Source of the DNA: Mixophyes australis
Lineage: Eukaryota > Chordata > Amphibia > Anura > Limnodynastidae
Assembly: GCA_036250195.1 (NCBI GenBank)
Contig: JAVHZZ010000017.1
Location: forward strand, 1,116,001-1,180,000
Direction: 5' to 3'
Length of the DNA: 64,000 bases
The notes under the pieces were generated by a model. The model did no database searches and was not told where the DNA came from. It was given only the letters and a program-made list of their open reading frames with translations. The translations under genes were made by a program, and so were the position numbers. Shown here piece by piece: positions 47,739 through 61,579 of the stretch (position 1 is its first letter; every line of letters starts with the position of its first letter).

Positions 47739-50700
47739 TAAGTAGTCCAAAAAAATAGGAACTGCAATCTATATTACTACGTTCACTGTTTGTGCAGTCC
47801 AAAAAAATAGGAACTGCAATCTATATTACTACGTTCACTGTTTCTGCAGTCCCAAAAAATAGGAACTGCAATCTATATTACTACTTTCACTGTTTCTGCA
47901 GTCCCAAAAAATAGGAACTGCAATCTATATTACTACTTTCACTGTTGAAACAGTCTAAAAAATAGGAACTGCAATCTATATTACTACGTTCACTGTTTCT
48001 GCAGTCCCAAAAAATAGGAACTGCAATCTATATTACTACGTTCACTGTTTCTGCAGTCCCAAAAAATAGGAACTGCAATCTATATTACTACGTTCACTGT
48101 TTAAGCAGTCCAAAAAAAAAAGAACTGCAATCTATATTACTACGTTCACTGTTTAAGCAGTCCAAAAAAATAGGAACTGCAATCTATATTACTACGTTCA
48201 CTGTTTCTGCAGTCCCAAAAAATAGGAACTGCAATCTATATTACTACTTTCACTGTTTCTGCAGTCCCAAAAAATAGGAACTGCAATCTATATTACTACG
48301 TTCACTGTTTAAGCAGTCCCAAAAAATAGGAACTGCAATCTATATTACTACGTTCACTGTTTCTGCAGTCCCAAAAAATAGGAACCGCAATCTATATTAC
48401 TACGTTCACTGTTTAAGCAGTCCAAAAAAAAAAGAACTGCAATCTATATTACTACGTTCACTGTTTAAGCAGTCCAAAAAAATAGGAACTGCAATCTATA
48501 TTACTACGTTCACTGTTTCTGCAGTCCCAAAAAATAGGAACTGCAATCTATATTACTACTTTCACTGTTGAAGCAGTCCAAAAAATAGGAACTGCAATCT
48601 ATATTACTACGTTCACTGTTTCTGCAGTCCCAAAAAATAGGAACTGCAATCTATATTACTACTTTCACTGTTGAAGCAGTCCAAAAAATAGGAACTGCAA
48701 TCTATATTACTACGTTCACTGTTTCTGCAGTCCCAAAAAATAGGAACTGCAATCTATATTACTACGTTCACTGTTTAAGCAGTCCAAAAAAAAAAGAACT
48801 GCAATCTATATTACTACGTTCACTGTTTAAGCAGTCCAAAAAAATAGGAACTGCAATCTATATTACTACGTTCACTGTTTCTGCAGTCCCAAAAAATAGG
48901 AACTGCAATCTATATTACTACTTTCACTGTTGAAGCAGTCCAAAAAATAGGAACTGCAATCTATATTACTACGTTCACTGTTTAAGCAGTCCAAAAAAAA
49001 AAAGAACTGCAATCTATATTACTACGTTCACTGTTTAAGCAGTCCAAAAAAATAGGAACTGCAATCTATATTACTACGTTCACTGTTTCTGCAGTCCCAA
49101 AAAATAGGAACTGCAATCTATATTACTACGTTCACTGTTTCTGCAGTCCCAAAAAATAGAAACTGCAATCTATATTACTACTTTCACTGTTTCTGCAGTC
49201 CCAAAAAATAGGAACTGCAATCTATATTACTACGTTCACTGTTTCTGCAGTCCCAAAAATAGGAACTGCAATCTATATTACTACGTTCACTGTTTCTGCA
49301 GTCCCAAAAAATAGGAACTGCAATCTATATTACTACATTCACTGTTTCAGCAGTCCAAAAAATAGGAACTGCAATCTATATTACTACGTTCACTGTTTCT
49401 GCAGTCCCAAAAAATAGGAACTGCAATCTATATTACTACGTTCACTGTTTGTGCAGTCCAAAAAAATAGGAACTGCAATCTATATTACTACATTCACTGT
49501 TTCAGCAGTCCAAAAAATAGGAACTGCAATCTATATTACTACGTTCACTGTTTCTGCAGTCCCTAAAAATAGGAACTGCAATCTATATGACTACTTTCAC
49601 TGTTTCTGCAGTCCCAAAAAATAGGAACTGCAATCTATATTACTACTTTCACTGTTGAAACAGTCCAAAAAATAGGAACTGCAATCTATATTACTACGTT
49701 CACTGTTTCTGCAGTCCCAAAAAATAGGAACTGCAATCTATATTACTACGTTCACTGTTTCTGCAGTCCCAAAAAATAGGAACTGCAATCTATATTACTA
49801 CGTTCACTGTTTAAGCAGTCCAAAAAAAAAAGAACTGCAATCTATATTACTACGTTCACTGTTTAAGCAGTCCAAAAAAATAGGAACTGCAATCTATATT
49901 ACTACGTTCACTGTTTCTGCAGTCCCAAAAAATAGGAACTGCAATCTATATTACTACTTTCACTGTTTCTGCAGTCCCAAAAAATAGGAACTGCAATCTA
50001 TATTACTACTTTCACTGTTGAAGCAGTCCAAAAAATAGGAACTGCAATCTATATTACTACGTTCACTGTTTCTGCAGTCCCAAAAAATAGGAACTGCAAT
50101 CTATATTACTACGTTCACTGTTTCTGCAGTCCCAAAAAATAGGAACTGCAATCTATATTACTACGTTCACTGTTTAAGCAGTCCAAAAAAAAAAAGAACT
50201 GCAATCTATATTACTACGTTCACTGTTTAAGCAGTCCAAAAAAATAGGAACTGCAATCTATATTACTACGTTCACTGTTTCTGCAGTCCCAAAAAATAGG
50301 AACTGCAATCTATATTACTACTTTCACTGTTGAAGCAGTCCAAAAAATAGGAACTGCAATCTATATTACTACGTTCACTGTTTCTGCAGTCCCAAAAATA
50401 GGAACTGCAATCTATATTACTACGTTCACTGTTTCTGCAGTCCCAAAAAATAGGAACTGCAATCTATATTACTACATTCACTGTTTCAGCAGTCCAAAAA
50501 ATAGGAACTGCAATCTATATTACTACGTTCACTGTTTCTGCAGTCCCAAAAAATAGGAACTGCAATCTATATTACTACGTTCACTGTTTGTGCAGTCCAA
50601 AAAAATAGGAACTGCAATCTATATTACTACATTCACTGTTTCAGCAGTCCAAAAAATAGGAACTGCAATCTATATTACTACGTTCACTGTTTCTGCAGTC

Positions 50701-52900
50701 CCTAAAAATAGGAACTGCAATCTATATTACTACTTTCACTGTTTCTGCAGTCACAAAAAATAGGAACTGCAATCTATATTACTACTTTCACTGTTGAAAC
50801 AGTCCAAAAAATAGGAACTGCAATCTATATTACTACGTTCACTGTTTCTGCAGTCCCAAAAAATAGGAACTGCAATCTATATTACTACGTTCACTGTTTC
50901 TGCAGTCCCAAAAAATAGGAACTGCAATCTATATTACTACGTTCACTGTTTAAGCAGTCCAAAAAAAAAAGAACTGCAATCTATATTACTACGTTCACTG
51001 TTTAAGCAGTCCAAAAAAATAGGAACTGCAATCTATATTACTACGTTCACTGTTTCTGCAGTCCCAAAAAATAGGAACTGCAATCTATATTACTACTTTC
51101 ACTGTTTCTGCAGTCCCAAAAAATAGGAACTGCAATCTATATTACTACGTTCACTGTTTAAGCAGTCCAAAAAAAAAAGAACTGCAATCTATATTACTAC
51201 GTTCACTGTTTAAGCAGTCCAAAAAAATAGGAACTGCAATCTATATTACTACGTTCACTGTTTCTGCAGTCCCAAAAAATAGGAACTGCAATCTATATTA
51301 CTACTTTCACTGTTGAAGCAGTCCAAAAAATAGGAACTGCAATCTATATTACTACGTTCACTGTTTCTGCAGTCCCAAAAAATAGGAACTGCAATCTATA
51401 TTACTACGTTCACTGTTTCTGCAGTCCCAAAAAATAGGAACTGCAATCTATATTACTACGTTCACTGTTTCTGCAGTCCCAAAAAAAAAGAACTGCAATC
51501 TATATTACTACGTTCACTGTTTAAGCAGTCCAAAAAAATAGGAACTGCAATCTATATTACTACGTTCACTGTTTCTGCAGTCCCAAAAAATAGGAACTGC
51601 AATCTATATTACTACGTTCACTGTTTAAGCAGTCCAAAAAAAAAAGAACTGCAATCTATATTACTACGTTCACTGTTTAAGCAGTCCAAAAAAATAGGAA
51701 CTGCAATCTATATTACTACGTTCACTGTTTCTGCAGTCCCAAAAAATAGGAACTGCAATCTATATTACTACTTTCACTGTTTCTGCAGTCCCAAAAAATA
51801 GGAACTGCAATCTATATTACTACGTTCACTGTTTAAGCAGTCCAAAAAAAAAAGAACTGCAATCTATATTACTACGTTCACTGTTTAAGCAGTCCAAAAA
51901 AAAAAGAACTGCAATCTATATTACTACGTTCACTGTTTAAGCAGTCCAAAAAAATAGGAATTGCAATCTATATTACTACGTTCACTGTTTCTGCAGTCCC
52001 AAAAAATAGGAACTGCAATCTATATTACTACTTTCACTGTTGAAGCAGTCCAAAAAATAGGAACTGCAATCTATATTACTACGTTCACTGTTTCTGCAGT
52101 CCCAAAAAATAGGAACTGCAATCTATATTACTACGTTCACTGTTTCTGCAGTCCCAAAAAATAGGAACTGCAATCTATATTACTACGTTCACTGTTTCAG
52201 CAGTCCAAAAAATAGGAACTGCAATCTATATTACTACGTTCACTGTTTGTGCAGTCCCAAAAAATAGGAACTGCAATCTATATTACTACGTTCACTGTTT
52301 GTGCAGTCCAAAAAAATAGGAACTGCAATCTATATTACTACATTCACTGTTTCAGCAGTCCAAAAAATAGGAACTGCAATCTATATTACTACGTTCACTG
52401 TTTCTGCAGTCCCAAAAAATAGGAACTGCAATCTATATTACTATTTTCACTGTTGAAGCAGTCCAAAAAATAGGAACTGCAATCTATATTACTACGTTCA
52501 CTGTTTCTGCAGTCCCAAAAAATAGGAACTGCAATCTATATTACTACGTTCACTGTTTCTGCAGTCCCAAAAAATAGGAACTGCAATCTATATTACTACG
52601 TTCACTGTTTAAGCAGTCCAAAAAAAAAAGAACTGCAATCTATATTACTACGTTCACTGTTTAAGCAGTCCAAAAAAAAAAGAACTGCAATCTATATTAC
52701 TACGTTCACTGTTTAAGCAGTCCAAAAAAATAGGAACTGCAATCTATATTACTACGTTCACTGTTTCTGCAGTCCCAAAAAATAGGAACTGCAATCTATA
52801 TTACTACTTTCACTGTTTCTGCAGTCCCAAAAAATAGGAACTGCAATCTATATTACTACGTTCACTGTTTAAGCAGTCCAAAAAAAAAAGAACTGCAATC
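47739..52900. repeat. Higher-order block V (block-I-like)
   Basis: taagtagtcc 47739, aacagtct 47949, gaaccgc 48382, tatgactac 49589, gtcacaaa 50750, gaattgcaatc 51959. The last two are displaced by exactly 16117 bp from 34633 and 35842 in block I. Only one copy of the 1659-bp segment is present. The right boundary is approximate. Confidence 0.75.
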
Positions 52901-55900
52901 TATATTACTACGTTTACTGTTTAAGCAGTCCAAAAAAATAGGAACTGCAATCTATATTACTACGTTCACTGTTTAAGCAGTCCAAAAAAATAGGAACTGC
53001 AATCTATATTACTACGTTCACTGTTTCTGCAGTCCCAAAAAATAGGAACTGCAATCTATATTACTACTTTCACTGTTTCTGCAGTCCCAAAAAATAGGAA
53101 CTGCAATCTATATTACTACGTTCACTGTTTAAGCAGTCCAAAAAAAAAAGAACTGCAATCTATATTACTACGTTCACTGTTTAAGCAGTCCAAAAAAATA
53201 GGAACTGCAATCTATATTACTACGTTCACTGTTTCTGCAGTCCCAAAAAATAGGAACTGCAATCTATATTACTACGTTCACTGTTTGTGCAGTCCAAAAA
53301 AATAGGAACTGCAATCTATATTACTACATTCACTGTTTCAGCAGTCCAAAAAATAGGAACTGCAATCTATATTACTACGTTCACTGTTTCTGCAGTCCCA
53401 AAAAATAGGAACTGCAATCTATATTACTATTTTCACTGTTGAAGCAGTCCCAAAAAATAGGAACTGCAATTTATATTACTACGTTCACTGTTTCTGCAGT
53501 CCCAAAAAATAGGAACTGCAATCTATATTACTACGTTCACTGTTTCTGCAGTCCCAAAAAATAGGAACTGCAATCTATATTACTACGTTCACTGTTTAAG
53601 CAGTCCAAAAAAAAAAGAACTGCAATCTATATTACTACGTTCACTGTTTAAGCAGTCCAAAAAAATAAGAACTGCAATCTATATTACTACGTTCACTGTT
53701 TAAGCAGTCCAAAAAAATAGGAACTGCAATCTATATTACTACGTTCACTGTTTCTGCAGTCCCAAAAAATAGGAACTGCAATCTATATTACTACTTTCAC
53801 TGTTTCTGCAGTCCCAAAAAATAGGAACTGCAATCTATATTACTACGTTCACTGTTTAAGCAGTCCAAAAAAAAAAAGAACTGCAATCTATATTACTACG
53901 TTTACTGTTTAAGCAGTCCAAAAAAATAGGAACTGCAATCTATATTACTACGTTCACTGTTTAAGCAGTCCAAAAAAATAGGAACTGCAATCTATATTAC
54001 TACGTTCACTGTTTCTGCAGTCCCAAAAAATAGGAACTGCAATCTATATTACTACTTTCACTGTTTCTGCAGTCCCAAAAAATAGGAACTGCAATCTATA
54101 TTACTACGTTCACTGTTTAAGCAGTCCAAAAAAAAAAGAACTGCAATCTATATTACTACGTTCACTGTTTAAGCAGTCCAAAAAAATAGGAACTGCAATC
54201 TATATTACTACGTTCACTGTTTCTGCAGTCCCAAAAAATAGGAACTGCAATCTATATTACTACTTTCACTGTTGAAGCAGTCCAAAAAATAGGAACTGCA
54301 ATCTATATTACTACGTTCACTGTTTCTGCAGTCCCAAAAAATAGGAACTGCAATCTATATTACTACGTTCACTGTTTCTGCAGTCCCAAAAAATAGGAAC
54401 TGCAATCTATATTACTACGTTCACTGTTTAAGCAGTCCAAAAAAAAAAGAACTGCAATCTATATTACTACGTTCACTGTTTAAGCAGTCAAAAAAAATAG
54501 GAACTGCAATCTATATTACTACGTTCACTGTTGAAGCAGTCCCAAAAAATAGGAACTGCAATCTATATTACTACTTTCACTGTTGAAGCAGTCCAAAAAA
54601 TAGGAACTGCAATCTATATTACTACGTTCACTGTTGAAGCAGTCCCAAAAAATAGGAACTGCAATCTATATTACTACGTTCACTGTTTCTGCAGTCCCAA
54701 AAAATAGGAACTGCAATCTATATTACTACATTCACTGTTTCAGCAGTCCAAAAAATAGGAACTGCAATCTATATTACTACGTTCACTGTTTCTGCAGTCC
54801 CAAAAAATAGGAACTGCAATCTATATTACTACGTTCACTGTTTGTGCAGTCCACAAAAATAGGAACTGCAATCTATATTACTACATTCACTGTTTCAGCA
54901 GTCCAAAAAATAGGAACTGCAATCTATATTACTACGTTCACTGTTTCTGCAGTCCCAAAAAATAGGAACTGCAATCTATATTACTACTTTCACTGTTTCT
55001 GCAGTCCCAAAAAATAGGAACTGCAATCTATATTACTACTTTCACTGTTGAAACAGTCCAAAAAATAGGAACTGCAATCTATATTACTACGTTCACTGTT
55101 TCTGCAGTCCCAAAAAATAGGAACTGCAATCTATATTACTACGTTTACTGTTTAAGCAGTGCAAAAAAAAAAGAACTGCAATCTATATTACTACGTTCAC
55201 TGTTTAAGCAGTCCAAAAAAATAGGAACTGCAATCTATATTACTACGTTCACTGTTTAAGCAGTCCAAAAAAATAGGAACTGCAATCTATATTACTACGT
55301 TCACTGTTTCTGCAGTCCCAAAAAATAGGAACTGCAATCTATATTACTATTTTCACTGTTGAAGCAGTCCAAAAAATAGGAACTGCAATCTATATTACTA
55401 CGTTCACTGTTTCTGCAGTCCCAAAAAATAGGAACTGCAATCTATATTACTACGTTCACTGTTTCTGCAGTCCCAAAAAATAGGAACTGCAATCTATATT
55501 ACTACGTTCACTGTTTAAGCAGTCCAAAAAAAAAAGAACTGCAATCTATATTACTACGTTCACTGTTTAAGCAGTCCAAAAAAATAGGAACTGCAATTTA
55601 TATTACTACGTTCACTGTTTCTGCAGTCCCAAAAAATAGGAACTGCAATCTATATTACTACTTTCACTGTTTCTGCAGTCCAAAAAATAGGAACTGCAAT
55701 CTATATTACTACGTTCACTGTTTCTGCAGTCCCAAAAAATAGGAACTGCAATCTATATTACTACGTTCACTGTTTCTGCAGTCCCAAAAAATAGGAACTG
55801 CAATCTATATTACTACATTCACTGTTTAAGCAGTCCCAAAAAATAGGAACTGCAATCTATATTACTACGTTCACTGTTTCTGCAGTCCCAAAAAATAGGA

Positions 55901-58900
55901 ACTGCAATCTATATTACTACGTTCACTGTTTAAGCAGTCCCAAAAAATAGGAACTGCAATCTATATTACTACGTTCACTGTTTCTGCAGTCCCATAAAAT
56001 AGGAACTGCAATCTATATTACTACTTTCACTGTTTCTGCAGTCCCAAAAAATAGGAACTGCAATCTATATTACTACGTTCACTGTTTCTGCAGTCCCAAA
56101 AAATAGGAACTGCAATCTATATTACTACATTCACTGTTTCAGCAGTCCAAAAAATAGGAACTGCAATCTATATTACTACGTTCACTGTTTCTGCAGTCCC
56201 AAAAAATAGGAACTGCAATCTATATTACTACGTTCACAGTTTGTGCAGTCCAAAAAAATAGGAACTGCAATCTATATTTCTACATTCACTGTTTCAGCAG
56301 TCCAAAAAATAGGAACTGCAATCTATATTACTACGTTCACTGTTTCTGCAGTCCCAAAAAATAGGAACTGCAATCTATATTACTACTTTCACTGTTTCTG
56401 CAGTCCCAAAAAATAGGAACTGCAATCTATATTACTACGTTCACTGTTTAAGCAGTCCAAAAAAATAGGAACTGCAATCTATATTACTACATTCACTGTT
56501 TCAGCAGTCCAAAAAATAGGAACTGCAATCTATATTACTACTTTCACTGTTTCTGCAGTCCCAAAAAATAGGAACTGCAATCTATATTACTACTTTCACT
56601 GTTGAAACAGTCCAAAAAATAGGAACTGCAATCTATATTACTACGTTCACTGTTTCTGCAGTCCCAAAAAATAGGAACTGCAATCTATATTACTACATTC
56701 ACTGTTTCAGCAGTCCAAAAAATAGGAACTGCAATCTATATTACTACGTTCACTGTTTCTGCAGTCCCAAAAAATAGGAACTGCAATCTATATTACTACG
56801 TTCACTGTTTGTGCAGTCCAAAAAAATAGGAACTGCAATCTATATTACTACGTTCACTGTTTCTGCAGTCCCAAAAAATAGGAACTGCAATCTATATTAC
56901 TACATTCACTGTTTCAGCAGTCCAAAAAATAGGAACTGCAATCTATATTACTACGTTCACTGTTTCTGCAGTCCCAAAAAATAGGAACTGCAATCTATAT
57001 TACTACGTTCACTGTTTAAGCAGTCCAAAAAAAAAAGAACTGCAATCTATATTACTACGTTCACTGTTTAAGCAGTCCAAAAAAATAGGAACTGCAATCT
57101 ATATTACTACGTTCACTGTTTTCTGCAGTCCCAAAAAATAGGAACTGCAATCTATATTACTACGTTCACTGTTTAAGCAGTCCAAAAAAAAAAGAACTGC
57201 AATCTATATTACTACGTTCACTGTTTAAGCAGTCCAAAAAAATAGGAACTGCAATCTATATTACTACGTTCACTGTTTCTGCAGTCCCAAAAAATAGGAA
57301 CTGCAATCTATATTACTACTTTCACTGTTTCTGCAGTCCCAAAAAATAGGAACTGCAATCTATATTACTACGTTCACTGTTTAAGCAGTCCAAAAAAATA
57401 GGAACTGCAATCTATATTACTACGTTCACTGTTTAAGCAGTCCAAAAAAATAGGAACTGCAATCTATATTACTACGTTCACTGTTTCTGCAGTCCCAAAA
57501 AATAGGAACTGCAATCTATATTACTACTTTCACTGTTTCTGCAGTCCCAAAAAATAGGAACTGCAATCTATATTACTACGTTCACTGTTTAAGCAGTCCA
57601 AAAAAAAAAGAACTGCAATCTATATTACTACGTTCACTGTTTAAGCAGTCCAAAAAAATAGGAACTGCAATCTATATTACTACGTTCACTGTTTCTGCAG
57701 TCCCAAAAAATAGGAACTGCAATCTATATTACTACTTTCACTGTTGAAGCAGTCCAAAAAATAGGAACTGCAATCTATATTACTACGTTCACTGTTTCTG
57801 CAGTCCCAAAAAATAGGAACTGCAATCTATATTACTACGTTCACTGTTTCTGCAGTCCCAAAAAATAGGAACTGCAATCTATATTACTACGTTCACTGTT
57901 TCTGCAGTCCCAAAAAATAGGAACTGCAATCTATATTACTACTTTCACTGTTTCTGCAGTCCCACAAAATTGGAACTGCAATCTATATTACTACTTTCAC
58001 TGTTGAAACAGTCCAAAAAATAGGAACTGCAATCTATATTACTACGTTCACTGTTTCTGCAGTCCCAAAAAATAGGAACTGCAATCTATATTACTACGTT
58101 CACTGTTTCTGCAGTCCCAAAAAATAGGAACTGCAATCTATATTACTACGTTCACTGTTTAAGCAGTCCAAAAAAAAAAGAACTGCAATCTATATTACTA
58201 CGTTCACTGTTTAAGCAGTCCAAAAAAATAGGAACTGCAATCTATATTACTACGTTCACTGTTTAAGCAGTCCAAAAAAATAGGAACTGCAATCTATATT
58301 ACTACGTTCACTGTTTCTGCAGTCCCAAAAAATAGGAACTGCAATCTATATTACTACTTTCACTGTTGAAGCAGTCCAAAAAATAGGAACTGCAATCTAT
58401 ATTACTACGTTCACTGTTTCTGCAGTCCCAAAAAATAGGAACTGCAATCTATATTACTACGTTCACTGTTTCTGCAGTCCCAAAAAATAGGAACTGCAAT
58501 CTATATTACTACGTTCACTGTTTAAGCAGTCCAAAAAAATAGGAACTGCAATCTATATTACTACGTTCACTGTTTAAGCAGTCCAAAAAAATAGGAACTG
58601 CAATCTATATTACTACGTTCACTGTTTCTGCAGTCCCAAAAAATAGGAACTGCAATCTATATTACTACTTTCACTGTTGAAGCAGTCCAAAAAATAGGAA
58701 CTGCAATCTATATTACTACGTTCACTGTTTCTGCAGTCCCAAAAAATAGGAACTGCAATCTATATTACTACGTTCACTGTTTGTGCAGTCCAAAAAAATA
58801 GGAACTGCAATCTATATTACTACATTCACTGTTTCAGCAGTCCAAAAAATAGGAACTGCAATCTATATTACTACGTTCACTGTTTCTGCAGTCCCAAAAA

Positions 58901-61579
58901 ATAGGAACTGCAATCTATATTACTACTTTCACTGTTTCTGCAGTCCCAAAAAATAGGAACTGCAATCTATATTACTACTTTCACTGTTTCTGCAGTCCCA
59001 AAAAATAGGAACTGCAATCTATATTACTACGTTCACTGTTTCTGCAGTCCCAAAAAATAGGAACTGCAATCTATATTACTACGTTCACTGTTTAAGCAGT
59101 CCAAAAAAAAAAGAACTGCAATCTATATTACTACGTTCACTGTTTAAGCAGTCCAAAAAAATAGGAACTGCAATCTATATTACTACGTTCACTGTTTCTG
59201 CAGTCCCAAAAAATAGGAACTGCAATCTATATTACTACTTTCACTGTTTCTGCAGTCCCAAAAAATAGGAACTGCAATCTATATTACTACGTTCACTGTT
59301 TAAGCAGTCCAAAAAAAAAAGAACTGCAATCTATATTACTACGTTCACTGTTTAAGCAGTCCAAAAAAATAGGAACTGCAATCTATATTACTACGTTCAC
59401 TGTTTAAGCAGTCCAAAAAAATAGGAACTGCAATCTATATTACTACGTTCACTGTTTCTGCAGTCCCAAAAAATAGGAACTGCAATCTATATTACTACTT
59501 ACACTGTTTCTGCAGTCCCAAAAAATAGGAACTGCAATCTATATTACTACGTTCACTGTTTAAGCAGTCCAAAAAAAAAAGAACTGCAATCTATATTACT
59601 ACGTTCACTGTTTAAGCAGTCCAAAAAAATAGGAACTGCAATCTATATTACTACGTTCACTGTTTCTGCAGTCCCAAAAAATAGGAACTGCAATCTATAT
59701 TACTACTTTCACTGTTGAAGCAGTCCAAAAAATAGGAACTGCAATCTATATTACTACGTTCACTGTTTTTGCAGTCCCAAAAAATAGGAACTGCAATCTA
59801 TATTACTACGTTCACTGTTTCTGCAGTCCCAAAAAATAGGAACTGCAATCTATATTACTACGTTCACTGTTTCTGCAGTCCCAAAAAATAGGAACTGCAA
59901 TCTATATTACTACATTCACTGTTTCAGCAGTCCAAAAAATAGGAACTGCAATCTATATTACTACGTTCACTGTTTCTGCAGTCCCAAAAAATAGGAACTG
60001 CAATCTATATTACTACGTTCACTGTTTCTGCAGTCCCAAAAAATAGGAACTGCAATCTATATTACTACTTTCACTGTTTCTGCAGTCCCAAAAAATTGGA
60101 ACTGCAATCTATATTACTACTTTCACTGTTGAAACAGTCCAAAAAATAGGAACTGCAATCTATATTACTACGTTCACTGTTTCTGCAGTCCCAAAAAATA
60201 GGAACTGCAATCTATATTACTACGTTCACTGTTTCTGCAGTCCCAAAAAATAGGAACTGCAATCTATATTACTACGTTCACTGTTTAAGCAGTCCAAAAA
60301 AAAAAGAACTGCAATCTATATTACTACGTTCACTGTTTAAGCAGTCCAAAAAAATAGGAACTGCAATCTATATTACTACGTTCACTGTTTCTGCAGTCCC
60401 AAAAAATAGGAACTGCAATCTATATTACTACTTTCACTGTTTCTGCAGTCCCAAAAAATAGGAACTGCAATCTATATTACTACGTTCACTGTTTAAGCAG
60501 TCCAAAAAAATAGGAACTGCAATCTATATTACTACGTTCACTGTTTAAGCAGTCCAAAAAAATAGGAACTGCAATCTATATTACTACGTTCACTGTTTCT
60601 GCAGTCCCAAAAAATAGGAACTGCAATCTATATTACTACTTTCACTGTTTATGCAGTCCCAAAAAATAGGAACTGCAATCTATATTACTACGTTCACTGT
60701 TTAAGCAGTCCAAAAAAAAAAGAACTGCAATCTATATTACTACGTTCACTGTTTAAGCAGTCCAAAAAAATAGGAACTGCAATCTATATTACTACGTTCA
60801 CTGTTTCTGCAGTCCCAAAAAATAGGAACTGCAATCTATATTACTACTTTCACTGTTGAAGCAGTCCAAAAAATAGGAACTGCAATCTATATTACTACGT
60901 TCACTGTTTCTGCAGTCCCAAAAAATAGGAACTGCAATCTATATTACTACGTTCACTGTTTCTGCAGTCCCAAAAAATAGGAACTGCAATCTATATTACT
61001 ACGTTCACTGTTTCTGCAGTCCCAAAAAATAGGAACTGCAATCTATATTACTACTTTCACTGTTTCTGCAGTCCCAAAAAATAGGAACTGCAATCTATAT
61101 TACTACTTTCACTGTTGAAACAGTCCAAAAAATAGGAACTGCAATCTATATTACTACGTTCACTGTTTCTGCAGTCCCAAAAAATAGGAACTGCAATCTA
61201 TATTACTACGTTCACTGTTTCTGCAGTCCCAAAAAATAGGAACTGCAATCTATATTACTACGTTCACTGTTTAAGCAGTCCAAAAAAATAGGAACTGCAA
61301 TCTATATTACTACGTTCACTGTTTAAGCAGTCCAAAAAAATAGGAACTGCAATCTATATTACTACGTTCACTGTTTCTGCAGTCCCAAAAAATAGGAACT
61401 GCAATCTATATTACTACTTTCACTGTTGAAGCAGTCCAAAAAATAGGAACTGCAATCTATATTACTACGTTCACTGTTTCTGCAGTCCCAAAAAATAGGA
61501 ACTGCAATCTATATTACTACGTTCACTGTTTCTGCAGTCCCAAAAAATAGGAACTGCAATCTATATTACTACGTTCACT

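Noticed and set aside
35844..52164. Three identical 67-codon frames in the satellite
   Set aside because: They lack an ATG start (TTG) and consist of translated monomers; they are useful only as markers of duplication.
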